Source: Streptomyces africanus (lineage in GTDB: Bacteria; Actinomycetota; Actinomycetes; Streptomycetales; Streptomycetaceae). Taken from it: a DNA stretch of 41,469 bases. This document shows positions 16,941 to 24,965 of this stretch, in pieces. The DNA lies in the NCBI RefSeq assembly GCF_002150735.1, contig NZ_MUKA01000030.1, forward strand, positions 187-41,655, written 5' to 3'. Numbering within the stretch: the stretch's first letter is position 1; the number at the start of each line of letters is the position of its first letter. The notes beneath the pieces are model-generated. The model made no database searches. It was not told the origin of the DNA and saw nothing but the letters and a program-made list of their open reading frames with translations. The translations under genes and the position numbers were made by a program.

Positions 16941-17996
16941 CTACCGGTCGATGTCGCAGGGGCCCGCCGCGGCGGACACGCAGGTCTGGATGAGGACGCC
17001 CGGCTCGGCCTCGGTGATCTCGCCGGTGCGCAGGTCGCGGACGGCGCCCGCCTTGAGCGGTGTGATGCAGCCGAAGCAGATGCCCATGCGGCACCCGGAG
17101 GGCATGAGCACGCCGGCCTCCTCACCGATGTCCAGCAACGGCGTGGCGCCATCCGCGTCGACGGTCTTGCCGGTGGCGCTGAACCTGACCTCGCCGCCGT
17201 CGCCGGCGACGACGATGCTGGGGCGGAAGCGTTCGGTGTGCAGGCGCTCTGGGACGCCGTGCTCGCTCCAGTGCTCTTCGGCGGCGTCGAGCAGGCCCGC
17301 GGGCCCGCAAGCCCAGGTCTCGCGCTCGGCCCAGTCGGGCACGAGTTCGTCGAGACGGGCGATGTCGAGCTTGCCGTCCGTGTCGGTGTGCACCTCGGTG
17401 AGCCGCAGCTTCTTGTCCGCGACCAGGTCGTGCAGTTCGTTGCGGAAGATCACGTCTTGCGGCTGTGGCGCGCAGTGGACCATGACGACGTCGTCGAACG
17501 CGGTGTCGCGCAGCATGCCCATCACGGGCGTGATGCCGCTGCCGGCCGTCAGGTAGAGCACCTTGGCGGGCTTGGCATGCGGCAGCACGAAGTCACCGGT
17601 CGGCTGGTCGAGCTGGATCAGCGTGCCCGGTTTCGCCCTGCGGACCAGGTGGTTGCTGACCTTGCCGTCCGGGATCGCCTTCACGGTGATCGTGAGGCGG
17701 CCGTCCTGGCGGTTTGTCGGCGAGGTGAGGGAGTAGGCACGCCACAGGCGCACCCCGTCGACGTCGACCCCGATCCGTACGTACTGACCGGCTGTGTGGC
17801 CGCGCCAGCCCCGTCCCGGCCTGATCACGACAGTCGCGGCGTCGCCCGTCTCGGGGTGCACGGCCTCGATGCGCCCCCGCAGGTCAGCGCCCGCACGCAG
17901 CGGGCTGACCAGGTCGAGGTAGTCCGAAGGCAACAGCGGCGTCGTGACCATCTCCAGCAGTTTCCACGCCCTGCTGCGGAGGGCTGCACTCGTCAT
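16941..17996 (-). CDS. Ferredoxin reductase with C-terminal 2Fe-2S domain (desaturase electron donor)
   Basis: The 351-residue protein has an FAD domain (about 40-140, with RAYSLTS at 86-92), an NAD(P)H domain (about 145-250, with LTAGSGITPVMGML and WACGPAGLLDAAEEHW) and a plant-type ferredoxin domain at the C-terminus with Cys302, Cys307, Cys310 and Cys339 as cluster ligands (GCRMGICFGC...QTC). It passes electrons from NADPH to the desaturase downstream, with which it is co-transcribed. The ATG has GGAG only 2 bases before it, so initiation may be weak or leaderless. A longer open frame upstream would run into the divergent regulator and is rejected. Confidence 0.93.
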   Translation of the reverse strand: MTSAALRSRAWKLLEMVTTPLLPSDYLDLVSPLRAGADLRGRIEAVHPETGDAATVVIRPGRGWRGHTAGQYVRIGVDVDGVRLWRAYSLTSPTNRQDGRLTITVKAIPDGKVSNHLVRRAKPGTLIQLDQPTGDFVLPHAKPAKVLYLTAGSGITPVMGMLRDTAFDDVVMVHCAPQPQDVIFRNELHDLVADKKLRLTEVHTDTDGKLDIARLDELVPDWAERETWACGPAGLLDAAEEHWSEHGVPERLHTERFRPSIVVAGDGGEVRFSATGKTVDADGATPLLDIGEEAGVLMPSGCRMGICFGCITPLKAGAVRDLRTGEITEAEPGVLIQTCVSAAAGPCDIDR

Positions 17997-18027
17997 GACT
18001 CCAGCTTGCTGCGCCTCAAGGCGTAAA

Positions 18028-18043
18028 GTCCTGACCGCAGGAC
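18028..18043. promoter_or_regulatory. Candidate operator between reductase and PucR genes
   Basis: GTCCTG-ACCG-CAGGAC is a perfect 6-bp inverted repeat in the 87-bp divergent intergenic region. It is flanked by the similar words GCGTAAA and GACGTAAA. Its position fits binding by the PucR-type regulator to control both directions; this is inference. Confidence 0.5.
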
Positions 18044-18083
18044 GTAAATCTGGTCGGCTGAATTGTTCGCAAGGAACAAAAAA

Positions 18084-19223
18084 GTGAGCCATGCAATCCG
18101 GAGGGCCAGCGAACTGGCCCTTGATGAGACGACGGTCACCGCACTTCGGGCGGCGGTGAAGACCACCGCCGACGAGGTCGTCCAGGCGATCATCGACGAG
18201 GTCCCCTCCTACGCCAACGCCCTTTCGGGCAGCATGGGCGCCACCATCCGCCGAGCCGTCCGAACCGCCCTGGGGCACTACCTGGACCTCGCGAGCGGGA
18301 AGACCACAGGCGGCGACGGCGGTGACGCAGCCTACGAGCTGGGCCGCGGCGAAGTGCGCGACGGCCGTTCGATGGACGCCCTGCTCAGCGCCTACCGCGT
18401 CGGCGCCCGCGTGGCCTGGCGATGCCTGGCAGCGGGTGCCGTACCCGCAGGTCTGCCCGCCGCCGAGGTCGCCAAGTTCGCCGAGCTGACCTTCGCCTAC
18501 ATCGACGAGCTCTCCGCCGCGAGCGCCGCGGGCCACGCCGACGAACTGGCCGCTCGGGGCCGGGCCCACGAGCGTCACCTGGAACACCTGGCCCGCGACC
18601 TCCTCGCCGGCGCGAGCCCGGACGTGCTGCTGGCCTCTGCTCAACGGGCCGGGTGGCAGCCTCCGGTTTCGCTGACCGCGGTCCTGCTGCCCGCCGCCCA
18701 GGCCCGGCCTGCCTACCGCGCGCTCGACCCGAGCACCCTCGTCCTCGACGATCTGCCGGATGCCACCGGTGTGCTGCTCGTCCCCGATGCCGACCGATCA
18801 CATCTCTTGCGGCAGCTGACCGACCGCACGGCCGTGGTCGGCCCGCCCCGGCCTTGGACTCGTGCGTCCGCCTCGTACGCACGAGCTGTACGCGCGCGCT
18901 TGCTCTCCTCCGATATTCGCGACACCGAGGACCACCTGCCCGAGCTGGTGCTGAGCGCCGACGCGGACGCGTTCGCAGACCTGCGTACCCGAGCCCTCGC
19001 ACCGTTGCGGACCTTGCCCGTCGCGACCGCACAGCGGCTGGAGGAGACGTTGCGGGCGTGGCTGCTGCACCAGGGCAGGCGGGACGAGGTGGCGGCGGCG
19101 TTGTTCGTCCATCCCCAGACAGTCCGGTACCGGATGTCGCAGCTGCGGGAGCTGTTTCCGGATCTCGCATCGCCACACCGGGTCCTTGAACTGACGCTGG
19201 CGGTCGGTCTTCGGGCCAGCTGA
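18084..19223 (+). CDS. PucR-family transcriptional regulator
   Basis: From the GTG at 18084, with AAGGA 8 bases upstream, the product has 379 residues; a TTG at 18063 is the alternative start. The N-terminal 170 residues are helical (ELALDETTVTALRAAVKTTA; LLSAYRVGARVAWRCLA), a GGDEF-like middle region follows, and the C-terminus holds the PucR helix-turn-helix (LEETLRAWLLHQGRRDEVAA then VHPQTVRYRMSQLRELF). It is divergent from the desaturase operon with 87 bp between, a pairing often seen in actinobacteria. It likely senses a lipid-related signal and controls desaturation; the effector is unknown. Confidence 0.9.
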   Translation: MSHAIRRASELALDETTVTALRAAVKTTADEVVQAIIDEVPSYANALSGSMGATIRRAVRTALGHYLDLASGKTTGGDGGDAAYELGRGEVRDGRSMDALLSAYRVGARVAWRCLAAGAVPAGLPAAEVAKFAELTFAYIDELSAASAAGHADELAARGRAHERHLEHLARDLLAGASPDVLLASAQRAGWQPPVSLTAVLLPAAQARPAYRALDPSTLVLDDLPDATGVLLVPDADRSHLLRQLTDRTAVVGPPRPWTRASASYARAVRARLLSSDIRDTEDHLPELVLSADADAFADLRTRALAPLRTLPVATAQRLEETLRAWLLHQGRRDEVAAALFVHPQTVRYRMSQLRELFPDLASPHRVLELTLAVGLRAS

Positions 19224-19545
19224 CGAGTACAGCCTCGTTCTCGGTGCCATCAGCTGGCTCATGCGGCAGAAGAGCGGTATTGGCCAGAGCTGAGACCAGG
19301 GGTTGATGTGAAGACCAGACAAGGCCTCGGGAAGCCCGTTGGGGGGCGCTGTCTCTGAGAAGCGCGGAGCGAGGTCGCGGCCTGCAGCACGTCCATCGCC
19401 CGGCCCCACCGCGTGCGGTGCCTGCGACTCCTACAGGAAGGGCGCTTGCGCTCTTGGTCCGGTATGACCATTGCACCCACACGGGCGGCGCACTGAGCAA
19501 ACAGGTGATAGCGCCCGCCCCGTCGCAGGTCGCTATCAACAACTC
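19224..19545. other. Gap without supported gene
   Basis: I find no coding frame, repeat or convincing hairpin in this stretch. Confidence 0.4.
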
Positions 19546-20267
19546 ATGCTCAAAGCCGTGCTGCGCGCCTGGTCGCCGCCTCTCTCGCTGTCCTGTCCTT
19601 CCCGCTCGCGCCGCTCGCCTACGCGGCATAGGCCCTTCCGCTGTCCGAAGCTGTCGCCAACGTGTCCCCGGGGACCGTGTCCCGGGACGGCTACGACCGG
19701 GATGCCTTCCGCCACGGGAACGCCGGTGTCAACCCGTCCGACGGCTGCAACACGCGCGCCGAGGTCTTGATCTCCGAGGCTGTCGAACCTCCAGCTATCG
19801 GCCCCAACTGCCCTCTGACGGGCGGGCGCTGATGGTCGTACTGCGACCAGGTGTGGGTGACGTCAGCCTCCGGCCTGGACATCGAGCACATGGTGCCCCT
19901 GGCGGAAAGCTGGGACAGCGGTGCGTCGGCGTGGACGGCTCAAGCCCGCGAGGCGTACGCCAATGACCGGGGCGCGGCCACCAGCCTGGTCGCTGTCACG
20001 GCCCGCTCGAACCGGTCCAAGGCAGATCAGGATCTTGCCCAGTGGCTGCCGCCTGCCGCCTGCGTGCCCTGCCGGTACGTCGCCGAGTGGGTCGCAACGA
20101 AGCTCCGCCTTATGGCCGATGAAGCCGAGGCGGCCGGCCTGCGCGACGTGGCGGCCGGCGGTCCGGACCAGACTGTGACGTTACGAGCCGGTCGCGTAAC
20201 CGACCTGCTCATCCGGCCGTTTCCGGGCGGCGGAGCCGCTGGCCGGCGCCGGTCGCTGGTGCGGTGA
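19546..20267 (+). pseudogene. Secreted HNH nuclease (DUF1524 type), broken
   Basis: ATG 19546 opens a signal peptide, but a frameshift follows within about eight codons. The next frame reads RLVAASLAVLSFPLAPLAYA (export signal with AYA cleavage site), then meets TAG at 19629, runs through SRDGYDRDAFRHGNAGVNPS and CNTRAEVLISEA, meets TGA at 19830, and continues with DIEHMVPLAESWDSG, SLVAVTARSNRSKADQD and AQWLPP. The EHMVPLAE and SNRSKAD segments are the metal and catalytic parts of the DUF1524 HNH fold. One frameshift and two stops make it a pseudogene. A second, shorter relic of the same family lies at 4406-4723. Confidence 0.75.
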
Positions 20268-20786
20268 CACCAGAGGGGGCAGTGGCCCGTGCACGGCATG
20301 GCCTTCGAAGGAGCCGATTCCGGCGCATCTTCAGGAACACCTGACCACAACGGTGGCGCAGTGGCGTGCCCGCCGGCTGAGTGAGCGTAGGACGGAAGTT
20401 CGCGGGTAACTGACGTGGGCTGGTCGGGAGCGGCGCAACGCCTGGGGAGGTCGAGCGCCGCTCCCCAAGCGCCCGTCATGACGCCTGCATAACAAGAGGC
20501 AGCATTCCGGGGGTGCGCTATTCGGTGACCCACCGCCCGGAGATGGGTGTCGGTGCACCGGCCTGCTGAGTGCAGGAGCGGCCAGCTGAAGTGGCGCGCG
20601 GTGCGGGGCGTCGGGGTGGCTGGGGTCCGGTGGTTCGGAGGCGCAGGTTCCACTGCTTCACCGGGCCCCAGCTATGAGGCCCGGTTCCCAAGAAGGTGGT
20701 AGATACACCGTTTGCGCGGAGGGATGTCCTGTTCCGGGACATGCCTGTGGGCCCCGGATGCACCGGAGCCCACGCGCATGCTGCTG
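20268..20786. other. Gap, one weak hairpin
   Basis: No gene is supported. GGGGAG (20444-20449) and CTCCCC (20461-20466) could pair into a weak stem. Nothing else stands out. Confidence 0.35.
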
Positions 20787-20957
20787 TTACCAGCGATACC
20801 AGCGGCCCTTGCGGCCACCTGTGTCCGCGGAGCGCATGACGAAGCCCAGCAGCCAGACGACCAGCACGATGACGGCGATCCACCACAGTGCCTTCAGTGC
20901 GAAACCCGCGCCGAAGAGGATCAGAGCCAGCAGAAGAACGAGAAGCAGGGGAACCAT
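20787..20957 (-). CDS. Small hydrophobic two-helix membrane protein
   Basis: The 56-residue product begins MVPLLLVLLLALILFGAG, has a second hydrophobic helix (LWWIAVIVLVVWLLGFVM), and ends in a basic tail GGRKGRWYRW. GGAGG stands 9 bases before the ATG. Proteins of this kind are widespread in Streptomyces and usually labelled only as hydrophobic protein; the function is unknown. The frame extends upstream into IS-derived sequence, which is not part of the gene. Confidence 0.75.
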   Translation of the reverse strand: MVPLLLVLLLALILFGAGFALKALWWIAVIVLVVWLLGFVMRSADTGGRKGRWYRW

Positions 20958-21187
20958 AGTTATCAACCTCCGTCGCTCCTCGTGCCCGGCGAATGCAAGA
21001 ACACACAGTCGATTTCCCTGGTTTCTCCACTGCTTCTGCGGGCACAGGACCCAGTTTCTCCACAGCGTCCACCTCGCCACCCGGCTGGTGGACGGCTGCC
21101 GGTTCAGCCGGGTTCCATGCACCGTGGCCGCAGGCACCGGCAGTACGTGACACCATCGACGCCTTCCGTCGAAGCACGATCGGCTAG

Positions 21188-21852
21188 GTTCTGTCTCCTT
21201 GGTCGGCGTCCTGTCCAGATGAGGATGGCGGCGAGGTGGAGTGCGGCCTGGCGAGTTTGTCGGTTCGTGTGGCCAGGCCGCGCCACTGTTTGAGGCGGTT
21301 GATGCACCGCTCGACGGTGTTGCGCTGCTTGTAGGCCTCTGCATCGAAGCCGGGCGGACGCCCACCTTGGCTGCCCCGCTGCAGACGGTGGCCGATCTGG
21401 TCCGACGGTTGTGGGATGACAGCGCGGATCTGCCGGCGACGCAGGTGACTGCGGATCGCGCGGGATGAGTAGGCGCGGTCGGCCAGGACCATGGTGGGGC
21501 GGGTCCGGGGCCGGCCTGGCCGGTTTTCGGCACGCGGATACGGGCCATGACCGCCTCGAAGACGGGCGCGTCACCGGCCTGGCCCGCGGTGACGGCCAGA
21601 GCCAGGGGCCGTGCATGGCCGTCTGCCGCCAGGTGGATCTTGGTGCTCAGCCCTCCGCGGGAGCGTCCGAGTGCGTGGCCGGCCGGCTCGTTTCGGCCTG
21701 CGGCCCCCTTTTGAGTGCTCCGGCGGCGTGCTGGTGGGCCCGCACGACGGTCGAGTCGACCGACACGATCCAGGCAACGTCGTCGGCGGCGTCCGCTGCC
21801 GCGAGAAGGGCGGCGAGGATCTTCTCCCACGTCCCCTCGACGGCCCACCTAA
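21188..21852 (-). pseudogene. Truncated IS5-family transposase
   Basis: Minus-strand pieces in three frames read GTWEKILAALLAAADAADDV and VDSTVVRAHQHAAGAL, then HALGRSRGGLSTKIHLAADG, then MVLADRAYSSRAIRSHLRRR and YKQRNTVERCINRLKQWRGL. These are the catalytic blocks of an IS5-family transposase (Asp in VDS, Asp in LAD, Glu in NTVER). The first 60 or so residues are missing. A second frameshift near 21490 shows decay. The frame junction contains CTCAAAAGGGGG, where the A/G run is out of phase with a classical slippery heptamer, unlike the intact element at 29231. CTAG at 21184-21187 marks the surviving end. Confidence 0.75.
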
Positions 21853-21904
21853 TCACTAATCGGACAGGCACACCGATCAACTGATGACCCACCAAAGAGA
21901 CACG

Positions 21905-22105
21905 TGGGTCAGGTCGGTGTCGCCCCTGGTGGAGCAGGTCGAAGGCGACGTAGTGCGCCGGCCCCTGCCGTGCCGCCTCGGCCGCACCGGCTCCGCGGCG
22001 GGCCAGGCGCCGCTGCAGCCGCTCGAACGCCGACCGCCGTCCGTTGCTGTTGCGGGCGACGTCGACGTCGACTTCCATCACGACTTCCGGCTGCACCAGG
22101 ACGGC
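21905..22105 (-). pseudogene. Shuffled relic of ATP-dependent DNA ligase
   Basis: In one minus-strand frame VQPEVVMEVDVDVARNSNG is followed directly by SAFERLQRRLARRGAGAA and GPAHYVAFDLLHQGR. The second piece matches the nucleotidyltransferase domain of LigD-like ligases (LAFERLQxRL...AHYVAFDLL). The first resembles their C-terminal end (VxPExVVEVxVDVAR). In a real ligase the order is the reverse, so two fragments have been joined by rearrangement. The truncated IS5 copy abuts it. Family recognition is from motif memory. Confidence 0.45.
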
Positions 22106-22321
22106 CTCGAGGGCGCTGCGTTCGCCAGCCTGCCGAGAACGTTCAGCCCGTTCACGGCTGCGCGCCGTGCGGCGTTGCCAGCTTGTCGGCCACAGCGCGG
22201 CCGGCGGCCCGGGACCGAGTGGTGCTGTGGCCGACGTACCACCGACACCACGCGCCGGGACATCGTCGAAGACGGCACCACCGGCTGCGTCGCCCACACC
22301 ATCGAAGCCGCCCGCCGGACC

Positions 22322-22474
22322 ATGGCCGACCCCGCCAGCCGCAAGATCCTACTCGCCTTCGTCCGCGACGACGAAGGCACCGCCGTCGCCCGCGCCCTCG
22401 GACTCGGGCCGGACGACACCGCGCAGTTCCTGAACGGCGGCCTCACCCTGCGCCCGGAACACCGCGCCGGCTGA
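22322..22474 (+). CDS. Unrecognised C-terminal fragment or small protein
   Basis: The 50-residue frame MADPASRKILLAFVRDDEGT then ALGLGPDDTAQFLNGGLTLR has strongly GC-biased third positions, so it is coding or was recently. The bias extends upstream to about 22257 (DIVEDGTTGCVAHTIEAARR), where it meets debris, so a larger gene may have lost its 5' part. No ribosome site is evident at the ATG. Not recognised. Confidence 0.35.
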   Translation: MADPASRKILLAFVRDDEGTAVARALGLGPDDTAQFLNGGLTLRPEHRAG

Positions 22475-22534
22475 TCCTCACCGTTCCCGGCGGCCGCGCC
22501 CCGGCTGCCAAGACCCCCGCATTGGAGCGCCACG

Positions 22535-22808
22535 TTGCCCTTCGAGGCCCGCGATCTGAACCTGACCGATCCGACGAAGGGCTACCTGAACTTCGTCCTC
22601 TACACCGAACCCCAGCGCGGCGTCGCCTCGTCGTCGCTGAACGCCGTGCTGGACATCGAGGCGTTCCAGACCGTGACACCTCGTCCAGGAGTGGCTGAGC
22701 AGGCTGGTGCGCTGCGAGCCGAACGCGATGCACTGCACACTCGTGGAGCCGAAGAAGATCCCGATCCTGTTCCACCCGTGCGTCACGGAGGACAAGGACA
22801 GCCCCTAG
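22535..22808 (+). pseudogene. Unknown gene with frameshift
   Basis: A TTG start with GGAG 7 bases before it opens LPFEARDLNLTDPTKGYLNF and VLYTEPQRGVASSSLNAVLD. After about 22678 the coding pattern moves to another frame (LVQEWLSRLVRCEPNAMHC, LVEPKKIPILFHPCVTEDKD) and ends at TAG 22806. The single shift makes it a probable pseudogene. The family is not recognised; its position before the next gene on the same strand suggests they were one operon or one gene. Confidence 0.45.
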
Positions 22809-22829
22809 GCCACCGACGGATCGGGCTGC

Positions 22830-23264
22830 ATGTGCCGCCGAACCTTCTACGACCCCGAGTTCGGGCTGCCCGTCGTGGGCGAGCACTTCAAGCACGAGGG
22901 CACCGGCGGCACGGATCAGTGGAGCTACACGACGTACGCCCCGCTCGAACTGCGCCCGAACGACATCTTCAGCCGCTTCCACACCGGCCGCGGTCTGTTC
23001 TGGGCCCGGACGGACAAGGGCGTTCTGTCGTTCCTACCGCAGAAGAACGCTCTGGGCTACGAGATCGGGTACAGCGGCAGCGGCCCGCACGCCCTGGCCG
23101 CCTGCCTCACCCAGGTCGCCACCACCGACGGGCAGCACACGACCGCCGGCGCCCACTACCAGGATGCGTACCCGGCGATCGTTGCCTGGACGCAGAGCAA
23201 GGCGGCGGACCGTGGCACGAACGAGCTGTCGCTGAGCGACCTCCGGGCCATGATGGCGAGCTGA
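22830..23264 (+). CDS. Hypothetical protein
   Basis: The 144-residue product starts MCRRTFYDPEFGLPVVGEHF and contains YTTYAPLELRPNDIFSRFH, GRGLFWARTDKGVLSFLP and SLSDLRAMMAS at the end. Codon bias is typical of the genome. There is no signal peptide or membrane helix. The ribosome site is poor and an in-frame TAG lies 24 bases before the ATG, so the gene may be the second half of a split longer gene that began at 22535. Not recognised. Confidence 0.5.
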   Translation: MCRRTFYDPEFGLPVVGEHFKHEGTGGTDQWSYTTYAPLELRPNDIFSRFHTGRGLFWARTDKGVLSFLPQKNALGYEIGYSGSGPHALAACLTQVATTDGQHTTAGAHYQDAYPAIVAWTQSKAADRGTNELSLSDLRAMMAS

Positions 23265-23294
23265 CCGCTGACAGCGCCGACGTCCACGGACCAG

Positions 23295-23543
23295 ATGCCC
23301 GTGGGCGTCGGCGCATTCGCATGTGGGCGGAAGGTCACCGACGACCCATGGGAGCGGATCGAGGCGCGGGGATGGGACCAGCCACGCGAGTCGCGCCCGC
23401 ACCTGTACGAGGACTGCCAGAGCCGGTCCGCCGCAGCCCAGCAGCAGACGGAAGCGGACGAACGCGAGCGCCAGGAGCAGGACGCCGCATCCAGGAGCAC
23501 CGCTGAGAAGGCCGGCGGCTGCCTCTCCCGCTTCCGCACCTGA
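23295..23543 (+). CDS. Hypothetical protein with charged helix
   Basis: An 82-residue frame whose middle is a long charged, glutamine-rich helix (SRSAAAQQQTEADERERQEQ), probably a coiled coil. The N-terminal part with DDPWERIEARGWDQPRESR is well biased at third positions. The start is uncertain because no clear ribosome site precedes the ATG. It follows the previous gene by 30 bp on the same strand. Not recognised. Confidence 0.4.
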   Translation: MPVGVGAFACGRKVTDDPWERIEARGWDQPRESRPHLYEDCQSRSAAAQQQTEADERERQEQDAASRSTAEKAGGCLSRFRT

Positions 23544-23623
23544 CCCAGCAAGGCCGCGCCACCGGCGGCGCGGGCAGCCCCTGGGCAGCCCGCGTTGTCG
23601 GTGGCGGCTGCAAGGCTGATCGG

Positions 23624-23920
23624 ATGAACGGCGATGAGCAGCTGCTGAGGGGCCGGGTATACGGCCACGACCACGACGACCCCAACCCCGGCCCGCTCCC
23701 ACACCGGACCTACGCGGAACTGGTCGGCGGGCCACTGGACGGTCTGCTGCTGGACATCCACGGGTGGCGGACCGAAGAAGTCGACGACGGCGTGGCCCTG
23801 TCCACCGAACTCGGACGGTGGCCCGGAGGCCGCGCCCTGTACGACCCGCGCCCCGGCGAACCCCGCTCACCCGGCCCCGGCGTCAGCTGCCGCTTCTACT
23901 ACTGCGGCGACACGCCCTGA
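23624..23920 (+). CDS. Hypothetical 98-residue protein
   Basis: The product begins MNGDEQLLRGRVYGHDHDD, continues YAELVGGPLDGLLLDIHGW and ends CRFYYCGDTP. It is small, acidic, soluble and without a signal peptide. The GGPLDG core and the tyrosine- and cysteine-containing end are seen in small Streptomyces proteins of unknown role. Its 3' end overlaps the convergent frame at 23867 by 54 bases. Confidence 0.5.
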   Translation: MNGDEQLLRGRVYGHDHDDPNPGPLPHRTYAELVGGPLDGLLLDIHGWRTEEVDDGVALSTELGRWPGGRALYDPRPGEPRSPGPGVSCRFYYCGDTP

Positions 23921-24115
23921 CGGCCGCCCGGGCACCGCAGCGTCCATTCGACGCCGGCCCCGCCACCCGGGCTCCGCGCCGTCGTACCGGTCTTCGGCGT
24001 CGGCGCGGATGTGGGCCGCGAGGGTGCGCAGGCCCTTCTGCAGCCCCTGCCGATGCGCCGTGTCCACGGCCTGGCGCATCTCGTCAGTGATATCACCGGG
24101 CGGGAGCTCGCTCAT
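23867..24115 (-). CDS. Hypothetical 82-residue protein
   Basis: The ATG at 24115 is preceded by AAGG with 7-base spacing. The product begins MSELPPGDITDEMRQAVDTA and HRQGLQKGLRTLAAHIRADA, an acidic helical start, followed by an Arg/Ala-rich end that may be read-through of the overlapping convergent gene. The first 50 residues look real. The function is unknown. Confidence 0.4.
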   Translation of the reverse strand: MSELPPGDITDEMRQAVDTAHRQGLQKGLRTLAAHIRADAEDRYDGAEPGWRGRRRMDAAVPGRPSGRVAAVVEAAADAGAG

Positions 24116-24465
24116 CGCCCACCTTGGACGACCGGCCCCACCGATGGCCATACCGGAAGGTCACCAACCTGTTCCCCCCCCCCGCGGCGGAAGCCAGTAT
24201 CGAGGTGCTGATCTGTTTCAAGCCGCATCCGCCCTACGCCCACTTCCAGCGCCCGGGGCACTGAGCCGGCCGTCGATCCCGGGGAGTCGCTCGCCTTCAC
24301 GCCGTCCGCTGCCGGGCCCTGTGGTCAGCAGTTCCGAGGAGGGTGCCACTACCAGCCGCCGGGCAGCCTCAATGTCGCCCTCGAAGATGAGCCGGTCGAC
24401 GACGTGCGTCCGTTCCCCAGCCCATCAAGGTGCTGAGGAACGGACGCTCCCCCCGGCCGTGCTGA
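24116..24465. other. Gap with a C9-10 run
   Basis: No gene supported. A homopolymer of about ten C lies near 24174-24184, which is a natural spot for slippage or sequencing error. Confidence 0.35.
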
Positions 24466-24792
24466 TCAGCGCGTCTGCAGGAACCCGTCCGCCAGGCCGC
24501 CCTTGCCCGCGCAGTAGGCGTACGACCACTGGCCCGTCGCGTAGCGCCAAGGGCCGGGCTGGACAGTGCCGTTGCCGCACAGGGCCACGGCTCGGAACTG
24601 CACGTTGCCGTTGCCGGTGCAGTAGTACCCGATGGTGTTCCGGTCCGACCAGGGGTCGTTGCATGAAAGGGCGGCTATACCTGTATCGCCCGTCGGTGCG
24701 GCCTGAGCGGGGGCGGTGAGGGGCCCGGTGAGGGCCCCGAGAACTACGACGGCCCCGGCTGCGGCTCCGATGAAACCTCGCTTGATGGACAT
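24466..24792 (-). CDS. Small secreted cysteine-containing protein
   Basis: The 108-residue precursor has a Sec signal peptide (MSIKRGFIGAAAGAVVVLGA, cleavage near APAQAA) and a mature part of about 75 residues with four Cys (LSCNDPW, YYCTGNG, ALCGNG, AYCAGKGG) and many aromatic residues. The cysteines could form two disulfides. GGAAGAGG lies before the ATG. It is divergent from the SARP regulator with a 173-bp spacer, which could hold a shared control region. The function is unknown. Confidence 0.7.
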   Translation of the reverse strand: MSIKRGFIGAAAGAVVVLGALTGPLTAPAQAAPTGDTGIAALSCNDPWSDRNTIGYYCTGNGNVQFRAVALCGNGTVQPGPWRYATGQWSYAYCAGKGGLADGFLQTR

Positions 24793-24965
24793 GAGCGCCT
24801 CTTCCTGCGGTTGATTTCGGGCCCCGTGGTGGGGCCGCCTGGTCATGTCCCACCATGCTCTGGACGCCTGCAGCGAACCTTGGGAAAGTCTTGAATCACC
24901 GCTGGTCCCGCTGGTCAGCGCCGTATACACCGATAAGGGGAGCAGAGCGAGCGGGGGGAGTGGCA

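Noticed and set aside
16941..18644. Reductase extended to 567 residues
   Set aside because: The extension is antisense to the PucR gene; the family length and RAYS/cluster positions fit the ATG at 17996.
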